Assembly: GCF_009915765.1 (NCBI RefSeq) | Contig: NZ_JAABLQ010000004.1 | Location: 124,001-188,000 of the forward strand | Length of the DNA stretch: 64,000 nt | Source: Pannonibacter sp. XCT-53 | GTDB taxonomy: Bacteria > Pseudomonadota > Alphaproteobacteria > Rhizobiales > Stappiaceae | Reading direction: 5' to 3' | In this document: piece after piece, positions 15,967 to 24,627 of the stretch | Position numbering within the stretch: position 1 is the first letter of the stretch | Layout of the letters: every line of letters starts with the position of its first letter | Notes under the pieces: generated by a model | What the model was told of the DNA's origin: nothing | Databases searched by the model: none | What the model saw: the letters and a program-made list of their open reading frames with translations, nothing else | Position numbers and translations under genes: made by a program

Positions 15967-17856
15967 ATGGTCTCCGATAAGGACACGCCGGGAACCGGAC
16001 CGGGTGCCGGGGCAGGCGCCTCGTCTCCGAAAGCAGGTGAAACGGGCAAGCCAGGCAACCGCCGGCCCGTCACCATCGACGTGGTGCCTGAAAAGGTCGA
16101 GGCCAAGGTCGAGGCAAAGGCCGACGCCCGTGCCGCCGACAAGACCTCGTCAGACAAGCCGGGCGCCGACAAGCCTGCCACCGACAGAGCGGGTGCCGCG
16201 TCTGCGACCAGGCCGGAGACAGCCGCGCGGGCGGGTTCGGGTGCGGGCAGCGCTTCGGCTGCTGCCGCCTCGGGTGCCGCCGCTGCCTCTTCCCCGATGC
16301 CGGGCAGCGCTGCTGCCGCTGCCGGGCCCACGTCCCAATCCAGTCCCACGGCCCAGCCGTCCGGTCCTTCGGGTAATCCATCGTCTGCGTCCTCTCCGGC
16401 ATCGGCTCCGGCCGCATCGTCCGCTGCCGCTTCGGCCGGATCATCGGCTGCCGCGGCTGGAACGGGGTCGGCTCCGGCCGTGCCGCCGGCGCCCCCGTCC
16501 GCGTCATCGTCGTCCTCCTCCACCTCCTCGTCCTCTTCTTCTTCCTCCGCGTCACAGGGCGGCAAGCCTGCGGCGTCCATGGCTGCGCCCGAGAAACCGG
16601 CGACCGGCCAGACCCCGCCTGCAGCCTCTGCCGACCGGATGCCGGCCACGGGCGTCAGCTTTGCCGGCGCGATGGCGGCGGCCCTGCTGGTCGGCGTGGC
16701 GCTGATCGGAACCTTCTACACCCTCAACCAGACCGGCCTGCTGCCGCTGAAGGCGGCGGCTCCGGCCGTCTCGGATGATGCCCTGGCCGACCGGGTGCGG
16801 CTCGACACGCTGGAGCGCCAGCTTGCCGAGGTGGCTGCCCAGCAGGCCAGCGCGGCAACGGCGCCCGCAAGCGGGGGCGACGGGGCGCTGCGCGATCTTG
16901 AGGCGCGGCTGACGGCCATGGTCGATTCCGTGCGCAGCGACAACCAGTCCCGGCTGACGGAGTTGACGGCCCGTCTGGAAACCGTGGGCGCGGCACCTGC
17001 GGCCGCGCCGTCGACGGCGCAGCCCGCAGCCACAGATGCAGCTCCAGGCGGCGAGGCCGTGGCCCAGGTGGCGACGTTGCAGCAGGGCCTGCAGGCGGTC
17101 AACTCGGCGCTGGCAAGCGTGCAGGCTGCTGTCTCGGCCTCCGATGCAGCGCTGAAGAGCCTTTCCGACGGGCAGGTGCGCGATGCCGAGGCGATGTCGC
17201 GGCTTGCCGACGAGCTCGCCGCCCTGACGGGGCGCAGCGAAACCGCGCTGGCCGACCTGCGTCAGGCCACCGAGGCCCTGGGTCAACGTCTGGCTGCGGT
17301 CGAGGAGACCATGGGGGATGCGTCGGCGCGCGAGATGGCGGCGCGGGCGCTGTCGGTTTCGGCCCTGCGCGCGGCGGTCGACGCCGGTCGGCCCTTCGTC
17401 ACCGAGCTGGCCGCCGTCAAGGCTGCGCTGGGCGAGGCCTCCGCCGCCGACATGGCCGCGCTTGAGGCCAATGCGGCCCGGGGCATCGCGCCGACGGCCC
17501 AGTTGATGGCGCAGTTTCCCCCGCTCGCGCGGGCCATTCATGCGACCTTTGCCCAGACCGATCCCAATGCCAGCGTGCTCGACAATCTGCTGACCAGCGC
17601 GGCCTCGCTGGTTGCCGTGCGCGGGCCGGGCGACGCCAGCGGCGAGGGGCCGGAAGCCCAGCTCCGCCGGATGGAGATTGCCGTCAAGGCGGGCGACCTG
17701 CCAGCTGCCCTGGAGGCCTACGGCCGGCTGCCGGCAACCGCGCAGGCGCCGGCTGCAAGCTGGGCCGAAGCGGCGCGCGCCCGGGTCGCGGTCGACCGGC
17801 TGACCAGCGACACGGCCAGTGCCGTGCTGTCCGCCATCGCCCGCAAGGGCAACTGA
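15967..17856 (+). CDS. Mitofilin-like inner-membrane protein (COG4223)
   Basis: A protein of 629 residues. The first 230 or so residues are a disordered Ala/Ser/Pro/Gly-rich cytoplasmic tail that includes a long poly-serine stretch near residues 180-195. One membrane helix follows (VSFAGAMAAALLVGVALIGTFY, about residues 235-256). The rest is a helical, coiled-coil-forming periplasmic region with many Ala, Gln and Leu heptads, ending in a conserved C-terminal domain. Alphaproteobacterial homologues of mitochondrial Mic60 occur in exactly this heme operon and are thought to shape intracytoplasmic membranes. The ATG follows a GAGGAGG ribosome site. The low-complexity tail varies fast between species. 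Confidence 0.88.
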   Translation: MVSDKDTPGTGPGAGAGASSPKAGETGKPGNRRPVTIDVVPEKVEAKVEAKADARAADKTSSDKPGADKPATDRAGAASATRPETAARAGSGAGSASAAAASGAAAASSPMPGSAAAAAGPTSQSSPTAQPSGPSGNPSSASSPASAPAASSAAASAGSSAAAAGTGSAPAVPPAPPSASSSSSSTSSSSSSSSASQGGKPAASMAAPEKPATGQTPPAASADRMPATGVSFAGAMAAALLVGVALIGTFYTLNQTGLLPLKAAAPAVSDDALADRVRLDTLERQLAEVAAQQASAATAPASGGDGALRDLEARLTAMVDSVRSDNQSRLTELTARLETVGAAPAAAPSTAQPAATDAAPGGEAVAQVATLQQGLQAVNSALASVQAAVSASDAALKSLSDGQVRDAEAMSRLADELAALTGRSETALADLRQATEALGQRLAAVEETMGDASAREMAARALSVSALRAAVDAGRPFVTELAAVKAALGEASAADMAALEANAARGIAPTAQLMAQFPPLARAIHATFAQTDPNASVLDNLLTSAASLVAVRGPGDASGEGPEAQLRRMEIAVKAGDLPAALEAYGRLPATAQAPAASWAEAARARVAVDRLTSDTASAVLSAIARKGN

Positions 17857-17883
17857 GGTGACCCTGAACCAGGAGCAACCGGC

Positions 17884-19668
17884 ATGATCCGTGCCTTCGT
17901 CTTTTTCGCCCTGCTGTTCGCTGTCGCTCTTGGCCTTGCGTGGATGGCCGATCTGCCCGGTGTGATTTCCATCGGATGGGAAGGCTATGTCTGGGAACAG
18001 CCGCCGCTCGTCGCGCTGCTCCTGCTCTGCGTGCTCCTCGGTCTGTTTCTCGGGGCCGTATGGCTGGTGCTGACGATCCTGCGGTCGCCGAAGATCGCCA
18101 GCCGGTTCTTCCGCCGGCGGCGCCGGGACCGCGGGTATCAGGCCCTGTCCTCTGGCCTCATTGCCCTGGGCAGCGGCAATGCCCGCCTCGCCCGCAAGCT
18201 GGGCCTCGAGGCAGACAAGCTCCTCGGCCGGGAACCGGCGGCCAAGCTGCTGCTGGCCCAGGCTGCCCAGTTGTCCGGTCAGCATGCGGAGGCGCGGCAG
18301 CGCTTTGAGGCCATGCTCGACAGCCCCGAAACCCGCGCTCTCGGCCTGCATGGCCTCTTCATCGAGGCCGAGCGGCAGGGCGAACCGGTTGCCGCCCGTC
18401 ACTATGCCGAGGAGGCCTTGAAGAGCCAGCCCGGTCTCGACTGGGCCGGACGCGCGGTTCTGGGCTATCAGGCGGTCGCCAATGACTTCGAGGCAGCGGT
18501 TGCGACCCTGGAGCGCAACTATACCGCCAAGCTGATCGACAAGCCGACCTATCGCCGCCACCGCGCCGTGCTGCTGACGGCCCGGGCGCTGGAGATGGAG
18601 GATCGGGATCCGGACCAGGCCATGGCGCTGGCCAAGGAGGCGCACGGGCTGGCGACCGATCTCGTGCCGGCGGCCGTTGTGCTTGCCCGGCTCGCCACCC
18701 GCAAGGGCGACATCCGCAAGGCGACCAAGACCCTCGAGGCCGCCTGGAAACTTGCGCCGCACCCGGATCTGGCTGATGCCTATGCCCATGCCCGGATCGG
18801 CGATTCCGCCCTCGACCGGCTGAAGCGGGTCAAGACCCTGGCCCAGATGCGCGCCCATACTGCCACCGGTGCGCTGGCCGTGGCGCGCGCGGCGCTGGAG
18901 GCGCGCAAGTTCGACGAGGCACGCGAGCAGCTGAAATTTGCCCTCACCACCGAGCCGAGCCGCGGCGCCTTCGTGCTGATGGCGGAACTGGAAGAGGCCG
19001 AGCATGGCGACCGGGGCCGCATGCGCGAGTGGCTGGCCCGGGCCGTGCAGGCCCCGGCCGACATGGTCTGGATGGCAGACGGCGTCGTGTCTCCGGACTG
19101 GCGGCCGGTCTCGCCGGTGACAGGCCGGCTCGATGCCTTCGTCTGGTCGCGGCCCGTTGGTCCGACGCCGGACGCGCCGCTGGTCGAGGACGCCCTGTTC
19201 GACGCACCGCTTCTGGCGAGCGCCGGCGAGGCGGGCGTCAGCGTGCTGGCGGCGGCTGCCGGCGCACCGGCGATGGGGCAGGCTCCCGACCGCGCTGCCT
19301 CCCAGGCGACCACGCCGTCGTCCGCTCCCGCATCCGACATGGCGTCCGGGCCTGCCCCTGCGGCCGAGATCATCGAGGCCGAGGTGGTGGCAAGACCGAA
19401 GGCGGCCGAGGCCGCCCGGCCGTCCCCGGCGGTTGAAGGGGCGACACCGGCATCTGCCGCAAGAGCCGGGTCAGCCGAGACCGCAAGTGTCACCGGCAAG
19501 GAGAGCACCGGTCCTGCCTACAAGCCACCGCGCATCGGTGCCAACCTTCCCTTCACCGCCCCCGCCGGCCTCGCGCCCGGGCGGATGCCGGATGATCCCG
19601 GGCCGGATGCCGACCCGGACGAGGGGCCGACCAAGGCGCGGGAACCCGGGCCGGCCTTCTTCGGCTGA
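17884..19668 (+). CDS. hemY: HemY-like tetratricopeptide membrane protein
   Basis: A protein of 594 residues. Two N-terminal membrane helices (residues 3-22 and about 41-64) carry the HemY_N domain (FALLFAVALGLAWMADLPGVISIGWEGYVWE), followed by TPR-like helical repeats to about residue 400. A C-terminal low-complexity, Ala/Pro-rich tail follows and ends in DEGPTKAREPGPAFFG. The protein is unrelated to the Gram-positive oxidase also called HemY. Its role beside hemC and hemD is unresolved, probably as a scaffold in heme-protein assembly. It is preceded by a ribosome site in a 27-base gap and ends the operon. Confidence 0.92.
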   Translation: MIRAFVFFALLFAVALGLAWMADLPGVISIGWEGYVWEQPPLVALLLLCVLLGLFLGAVWLVLTILRSPKIASRFFRRRRRDRGYQALSSGLIALGSGNARLARKLGLEADKLLGREPAAKLLLAQAAQLSGQHAEARQRFEAMLDSPETRALGLHGLFIEAERQGEPVAARHYAEEALKSQPGLDWAGRAVLGYQAVANDFEAAVATLERNYTAKLIDKPTYRRHRAVLLTARALEMEDRDPDQAMALAKEAHGLATDLVPAAVVLARLATRKGDIRKATKTLEAAWKLAPHPDLADAYAHARIGDSALDRLKRVKTLAQMRAHTATGALAVARAALEARKFDEAREQLKFALTTEPSRGAFVLMAELEEAEHGDRGRMREWLARAVQAPADMVWMADGVVSPDWRPVSPVTGRLDAFVWSRPVGPTPDAPLVEDALFDAPLLASAGEAGVSVLAAAAGAPAMGQAPDRAASQATTPSSAPASDMASGPAPAAEIIEAEVVARPKAAEAARPSPAVEGATPASAARAGSAETASVTGKESTGPAYKPPRIGANLPFTAPAGLAPGRMPDDPGPDADPDEGPTKAREPGPAFFG

Positions 19669-19696
19669 TCCCGCTGCCAAAGCTGCGGCGACAGAC

Positions 19697-19721
19697 GGCC
19701 TCGCCCGGCCCCGGCGAGGCC
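19697..19721. terminator. Inverted repeat between convergent hemY and SLC13 gene
   Basis: A 9-bp stem GGCCTCGCC / GGCGAGGCC with a 7-base GC-rich loop and no T-run, in the 105-base gap between two convergent genes. It is possibly a shared terminator that needs help from Rho. Confidence 0.4.
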
Positions 19722-19773
19722 AGAGCTGCGGATGGCCGGCTTGCGCCCGCGATGGGCGCCGGCCCCTGCCGGC

Positions 19774-21549
19774 TCAGAACGGGAAGAAGATCGGGATCAC
19801 CAGCACCGAGATGATCGCGAACAGGACGTTGAGCGGCACGCCGACCACGAGGAAATCGCGGAACCGGTAGCCACCGGCGCTGTAAACGAAGGTGTTGGTC
19901 TGGTAGCCGATGGGCGTCGCGAAACTGGCGCTGGCGGCAAACATCACGGCCATGATGAAGGGCCGGGGATCAAGGCCCAGCTGCTGCGCGAGCGCAATGG
20001 CGATCGGCCCCACCAGCACCGCGACGGCGTTGTTGCTGACCACTTCCGTCAAGGCCGAGGTGAGGCAGTAGACCACGGCCAGGATGACGATGGGCGGCGC
20101 ATGGCCAATCAGGGTCATGACGCTGTCGACGATCAGCTGGACCGAGCCGGTCTTCTCGAGGCCGATGCCGAAGCCCAGCATGCCGTAGATCAGGAACAGG
20201 ATGCGCCAGTCGACGGACTCGAACGCGTCCACCGGATCGATGCAGCGCGTCATCATGACGATGACGGCGCCGATCACGGCCAGTCCTTCAATCGGCATCA
20301 CGCCGAAGGCGGCCAGCAGCATGACGCCGGCAATGGTGGCGATGGCGATCGGGGCCTTGTGGCGGCGGATCGCGCGTTCCTGCGGTGCCGAGAGGTTGAT
20401 CAGTCCCTCGTCCTCTGCCAGACGCTGCAGCCCTTCTGCCGGGCCCTCCAGCAGCAGCGTGTCGGCAAACTGCAGCCGGAGATGGTCGATCTCGTCGGAG
20501 ATGTTGCGGTCCTGCCGGTGCACGGCCATGACATAGACGCCATAGGTGCGGCGCAGGTTGAGGGCGCTGAGCGAGCGGCCGATCAGATGCGAATTGGGCC
20601 CGACGCTGGCCTCGAGCATCAGGGTCTGGTCGGCTGCCACCGGCTCGAAGCCCTGGTCGGCGACGTCACGGAATTCGATCTGGCCATTTTCCTTGAGGGC
20701 AAGGATCTCGCCGGTTCCCGTCTTCACCACGATGCGGTCACCCCCCATCAGGGTCAGATCGTCCAGCCGATGGCGCAGGGAAAGTTCGCCGCGCAGCACG
20801 TCGAGGATCCGCGTGCCTGCGCCGGTGAAGGGCAGGTCGGCCAGCGTCTTGCCGACATAGCGCGAGCCGCTCGGGATCAGCAGGCGGGCCATGAAGCGGC
20901 GGGAGCCGCCCTGGCTCAGCAGACCGGCCATCGACTGGCGTTCCGGCAGCAGGTAGCGCACGGCAAAAAGCATGTAGACAAGGCCCGCGACGGCAAAGAT
21001 CAACCCGGGACCACTCATCTCGAACATGCCGATCGGTTCCAGCCCGGCCTTGGTCGCGATGCCGCTCATCAGGATGTTGGTGGAGGTGCCGATCAGGGTG
21101 ATCGTTCCGCCGAAGATGGCGGCATAGGACAGGGGGATCAGGAACTTGGACGGCGTCGTGCCGAGGCTGGCGGCCACGGCGATCATGACGGGCGCCAGCA
21201 GGACCACCACCGGCGTGTTGTTCATGAAGGCTGAGGCGGTGATGGCGAACAGCATCATGATGAACACCGCGCGCAGGTAGGAGCCGCGGGAATGCCGGTG
21301 CAGCACGTCGCCAAGGATCTGCAGCACCCCGGTCCGTTCCAGCGCGGCGCTGATGATGAACATCATGGCGATGGTGATCGGGGCACTGTTGGAAAAGACC
21401 CCCAGGAACTCGCGCGTGTCGAGGATGCCGACAGCCAGCAGAACCGCCGATGCCGCCAGGGCGGTCAGCTCCGGCGGGTAGATTTCCTTGACGAATCCCA
21501 GAATGACGAGGCCGAGCAGCAGGAAAACGAGAAACTGGTCAAAGGTCAT
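19774..21549 (-). CDS. SLC13/DASS-type permease with two TrkA-C (RCK_C) domains
   Basis: A protein of 591 residues. The N-terminal half has five to six membrane helices with SAFMNNTPVVVLLAPV. A soluble middle (about residues 205-395) holds two RCK_C ligand-binding domains (GSRYVGKTLADLPF and GPNSHLIGRSLSALNLRRTYGVYVMAVHR). The C-terminal helices include the second SNNAVAVLVGPIAIALA motif and FATPIGYQTNTFV, which are typical of the SLC13 Na+/anion family (sulfate, dicarboxylates). The inserted RCK_C pair is the usual layout of bacterial SLC13 proteins related to SAC1. The start is the ATG before the first helix. The substrate is unknown. Confidence 0.9.
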   Translation of the reverse strand: MTFDQFLVFLLLGLVILGFVKEIYPPELTALAASAVLLAVGILDTREFLGVFSNSAPITIAMMFIISAALERTGVLQILGDVLHRHSRGSYLRAVFIMMLFAITASAFMNNTPVVVLLAPVMIAVAASLGTTPSKFLIPLSYAAIFGGTITLIGTSTNILMSGIATKAGLEPIGMFEMSGPGLIFAVAGLVYMLFAVRYLLPERQSMAGLLSQGGSRRFMARLLIPSGSRYVGKTLADLPFTGAGTRILDVLRGELSLRHRLDDLTLMGGDRIVVKTGTGEILALKENGQIEFRDVADQGFEPVAADQTLMLEASVGPNSHLIGRSLSALNLRRTYGVYVMAVHRQDRNISDEIDHLRLQFADTLLLEGPAEGLQRLAEDEGLINLSAPQERAIRRHKAPIAIATIAGVMLLAAFGVMPIEGLAVIGAVIVMMTRCIDPVDAFESVDWRILFLIYGMLGFGIGLEKTGSVQLIVDSVMTLIGHAPPIVILAVVYCLTSALTEVVSNNAVAVLVGPIAIALAQQLGLDPRPFIMAVMFAASASFATPIGYQTNTFVYSAGGYRFRDFLVVGVPLNVLFAIISVLVIPIFFPF

Positions 21550-21745
21550 GTGCTGCGCGTGGCTCCCCCCGGCGCGCCCCGTCGGCGTCACCCTTGTTTC
21601 GGACAGTAGCATTGCCCGACGGCAACGATGAAGCAATCGGCAAGCGCCAAACGGCGCAATCGCGAAATCGGTTGCTCCGGATCATCGGTCTGCAGGAACA
21701 ATCGGTCAGGAGCGCCGCCGTGCTGCCGGCGTTGCCCTTGCCAGC

Positions 21746-22534
21746 TCAAAGGGTTCGGCCGAAGCGGCCCTGGTCCTTCCGGGCCGGTGTCGGCTCGGGT
21801 TCCACCTTGCCCCAGCGCTTTTCGCGCACGCGGCGGATGCGGCGGCGGCCAAGGTCCGACAGCCCCTTCGGCAGCTCGATGCCGGCCCGGTCCATGTCGA
21901 CGAAGATCCGCTCCAGATCCGGGATGGCTTCGGTTGCAATGACGAAGACGGCGCCGGTCTTCGAGGTCAGCCGCAGCGCCTTGGAGGGGGCGGAGCCGGC
22001 CACCAGCGTCACGCCGTGGCGCCGGTCGAGAAAGGGCGCGAACAGGGAGAGGCCGCGCGGCAGTTGCCAGATCCGGATCTCGGCCCGGGCAAGCTCGGTG
22101 TAGCGCAGCCGCATGGTCAGTCCGAAGTCGGTCACTTCAAAGCCGTTGCCGAAGAACCGGGCCCAGGAGGTTGCCTGCCGTGCCGAGACATAGAAGATCG
22201 GGAAGCAGAAGGCGGCCGGCAGGAACAGCAGCATCGTCCAGCCCGCCACGGCGGAGGGAACATAGGCGGCGGCGACCAGCGGCAGGGCAAAGAAGGGCAC
22301 GCCGACGAGAAAGCCGATGCAGTCGGACATCAGGATCGTGGGCTGCCACTCCGGCTGGACCGCACCGGCCGGCGGCTTCTGCGAGGGCAGGCCAACATAG
22401 AGGCCGACGGCGGCCGCAAGGCAGACAAGACCGGTCAGAGGCGAGAACACGGTAAGCCCGCCCGCCAGACCGAGCACGGCCAGACCGAGCGCCCCGATGC
22501 GGCGCATAAGCTCGATCAGTCCTGTCTCGCTCAT
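21746..22534 (-). CDS. Membrane protein of unknown function
   Basis: A protein of 262 residues with two pairs of membrane helices: about residues 13-45 (GALGLAVLGLAGGLTVFSPLTGLVCLAAAVGLYVG) and about residues 72-112. A soluble C-terminal half follows with a PH-like beta pattern (FEVTDFGLTMRLRYTELARAEIRIWQ) and a basic tail. I do not recognise a named family. The helix-pair plus PH-like layout resembles bacterial membrane-anchored PH proteins. The ATG of MSETGLIELMRRIG is chosen as the first start before the hydrophobic part. It stands alone between the permease gene and tRNA-Thr, all on the minus strand. Confidence 0.7.
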   Translation of the reverse strand: MSETGLIELMRRIGALGLAVLGLAGGLTVFSPLTGLVCLAAAVGLYVGLPSQKPPAGAVQPEWQPTILMSDCIGFLVGVPFFALPLVAAAYVPSAVAGWTMLLFLPAAFCFPIFYVSARQATSWARFFGNGFEVTDFGLTMRLRYTELARAEIRIWQLPRGLSLFAPFLDRRHGVTLVAGSAPSKALRLTSKTGAVFVIATEAIPDLERIFVDMDRAGIELPKGLSDLGRRRIRRVREKRWGKVEPEPTPARKDQGRFGRTL

Positions 22535-22771
22535 CCCAAGCCCGCTTGCCCGCCCATCTGTTCCGCCCCGTACGCCTGAGCTCGCCGCTTTGCCAGCCGC
22601 ACAAACGCGCAGCTGCGGCCGCGAATCACCGCGCACATCCACCTGCCGATGATTGCGTTGGCGGGAAGGCAGCGGTCAAGCGGCAGAAGGCGCCTGACGT
22701 GCGCTCGCATCCACAAACCGGTGACTGAGGAAGGCCCGATGACTGAACAAGGCCAGCTGACTTGAGGAAGC

Positions 22772-22847
22772 TGGTGCCGCTGAAGGGACTCGAACCCCCG
22801 ACCCCATCATTACGAATGACGTGCTCTACCAACTGAGCTACAGCGGC
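22772..22847 (-). tRNA. tRNA-Thr (anticodon CGT)
   Basis: A 76-nt cloverleaf including an encoded CCA end. The acceptor stem pairs GCCGCTG with CAGCGGC, the D arm contains AGCTCAGTTGGTAGAGC, and the anticodon loop TCGTAAT gives CGT, which reads ACG. The T arm is GGGGGTTCGAGTCCC. Confidence 0.97.
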
Positions 22848-22988
22848 AATCCGGTTCCGGTGTCCGGAACGGAACCTGTCGATGACAGGCAAAACCGGCA
22901 AGGCGCGGGGCGCGTCGCGCGGCTGGTGCGGGTGATAGCGGAGAGCAGCCGGGGATGCAAGCCCCCTTGCTGCATTTGTCCCGCCCGG

Positions 22989-23768
22989 TCAGCTCCAGGC
23001 CGGCTTGCGCTTGTCGAAGAAGGCGGAAATGCCCTCATGCGCTTCCGGGTCTTCCCAGCAATCGGCCAGCCGCTCGATGGTGGCGGCAATCACCGCCTCG
23101 GTGATCGGCGTGCCGAGCGAGCGGGCGAGCGCCTTGGCGCGGGCGACCGCGCCGGGGGCCGCCGCCAGATAGGGCTTCACCTCGCGCTCGACCGCCACAC
23201 CCAGCTCTTCGGCCGCCACCACCCGGGCGACGAGATCGAGGTCGCGGGCTTCCGCCGCATCGAACAGGCGCGCCGACATGAACACCCGCCGTGCCTTGCC
23301 CTCGCCCATGCGGGCGACGACATAGGGGCTGATGGTCGCCGGGATCAGACCAAGGCGCGTCTCGGTCAGGCCGAATTTCGCGCCGTCCACGGCAATGCAG
23401 ACGTCGCAGACGCTCATCATGCCGATGCCGCCGCCGAAGGCCTGGCCCTGCACCCGGCCAATCAGCGGCTTCGGCAGCTCGTTCAGCGCCTGCAGCATCA
23501 CGGCCAGCTTGCGCGCCTCTGCGATGCGCGTCGCCCGGTCGGCGGTGAACTGCGCCCGCATCCAGTCAAGGTCCCCGCCGGCACAGAAGCTTGCCCCCTC
23601 GCCGGTCAGGATGACCACGCGCACGGCTGGATCAGCACCAAGTTGCTCCGCCGCCGCTGTCAGCTCGGCGATCATGGTCGCGGACAGGGAATTGTGCTTC
23701 TCGGCCCGGGCCAGCGTCAGCGTGGCGACCCCGCGCGGGTCGGTGTCGATGCGAATGGTCTCAAACAT
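22989..23768 (-). CDS. Enoyl-CoA hydratase, probable methylglutaconyl-CoA hydratase
   Basis: A crotonase-fold protein of 259 residues. The oxyanion-hole segments GEGASFCAGGDLDWM and GRVQGQAFGGGIGMMSVCD and the catalytic region GLTETRLGLIPATISPYVV are complete. Last in a liu cluster next to HMG-CoA lyase and methylcrotonyl-CoA carboxylase, it most likely hydrates 3-methylglutaconyl-CoA to HMG-CoA in leucine degradation (the LiuC role). One base separates its start from the stop of the lyase gene, so translation is coupled. Confidence 0.9.
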   Translation of the reverse strand: MFETIRIDTDPRGVATLTLARAEKHNSLSATMIAELTAAAEQLGADPAVRVVILTGEGASFCAGGDLDWMRAQFTADRATRIAEARKLAVMLQALNELPKPLIGRVQGQAFGGGIGMMSVCDVCIAVDGAKFGLTETRLGLIPATISPYVVARMGEGKARRVFMSARLFDAAEARDLDLVARVVAAEELGVAVEREVKPYLAAAPGAVARAKALARSLGTPITEAVIAATIERLADCWEDPEAHEGISAFFDKRKPAWS

Positions 23769-23769
23769 C

Positions 23770-24627
23770 TCACGCCTCCTCACGCAGGGACCGGGCAAAG
23801 GCCGCCGCCTCTGCCAGTTTTTCGAGGTCCAGTCCGGTCTCGTAGCCCCGTTCGGCCAGCAGTCTTGCCACGGCCTCGGTCGCCACATTGCCCTTCGCGC
23901 CGGGGGCATAGGGGCAGCCGCCGAGGCCGCCCACGGCAGCATCGAAGGTCCGCAGCCCCTTCTCGAGGCTCACCTCGATGTTGGCGAGCGCGTTGCCGCG
24001 CGTGTCGTGATAGTGGCCAGCGAGGCGATGGGCTGGCACCTTTGCGAGCACCGCGTCCAGCATCCGGCCGATGCTTTCCGGCGTGCCGGCGCCGATCGTG
24101 TCGCCGAGCGAGACCTCGTAGCAGCCCATGGCAATCAGCTCGGCCGCCACATGGGCGACGCTTTCGGGTGGCGTCGGCCCGTCATAGGGGCAATCGGTGA
24201 CGCAGGAGACATAGCCGCGCACCGGAATGCCGTCGTCCAGTGCCTTGTCCAGCAGCGGGCGGAAACGCTCCAGGCTCTCGGCGATGGAGCAATTGATGTT
24301 CTTCTTCGAGAAGCCCTCGGAGGCCGAGCCGAATACCGCCACCTCGTCGGCGTGGGCGTTGCGCGCGGCGGTGTAGCCCTTCACGTTCGGCGTCAGCGCC
24401 GTGTAATGTACTGACGGCTTGCGGCGGATGCCGGCCAGCACCTCCGCCGCATCGGCCATCTGCGGCACCCACTGCGGGCTGACGAAGCTGGTCACCTCGA
24501 TCTTGACGAAGCCGCAGTCGGTGAGCATGTCGACCAGGCGGATCTTGTCCCCGGTCGCGATCATGCGCTTCTCGTTCTGCAGCCCGTCGCGCGGGCCCAT
24601 CTCGAACAGGGTGACGAAGCCGGTCAT
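23770..24627 (-). CDS. Hydroxymethylglutaryl-CoA lyase
   Basis: A protein of 285 residues of the DRE-TIM metallolyase family. It cleaves HMG-CoA to acetoacetate and acetyl-CoA. The N-terminal EMGPRDGLQNE, the metal-binding HYHDTRGNALAN and the catalytic-Cys loop GGLGGCPYAPGAKGNVATE are present. Its start overlaps the end of the acyl-CoA synthetase gene by four bases (ATGA). Its place between the carboxylase genes and the hydratase makes it the final step of leucine breakdown (the LiuE role). Confidence 0.95.
   Translation of the reverse strand: MTGFVTLFEMGPRDGLQNEKRMIATGDKIRLVDMLTDCGFVKIEVTSFVSPQWVPQMADAAEVLAGIRRKPSVHYTALTPNVKGYTAARNAHADEVAVFGSASEGFSKKNINCSIAESLERFRPLLDKALDDGIPVRGYVSCVTDCPYDGPTPPESVAHVAAELIAMGCYEVSLGDTIGAGTPESIGRMLDAVLAKVPAHRLAGHYHDTRGNALANIEVSLEKGLRTFDAAVGGLGGCPYAPGAKGNVATEAVARLLAERGYETGLDLEKLAEAAAFARSLREEA

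Noticed and set aside
15967..16600. Frameshift or non-coding DNA because of extreme low complexity
   Set aside because: The Ala/Ser/Pro tail with poly-Ser is normal for the N-terminus of alphaproteobacterial mitofilin-like proteins, and the frame continues into a clear membrane helix.
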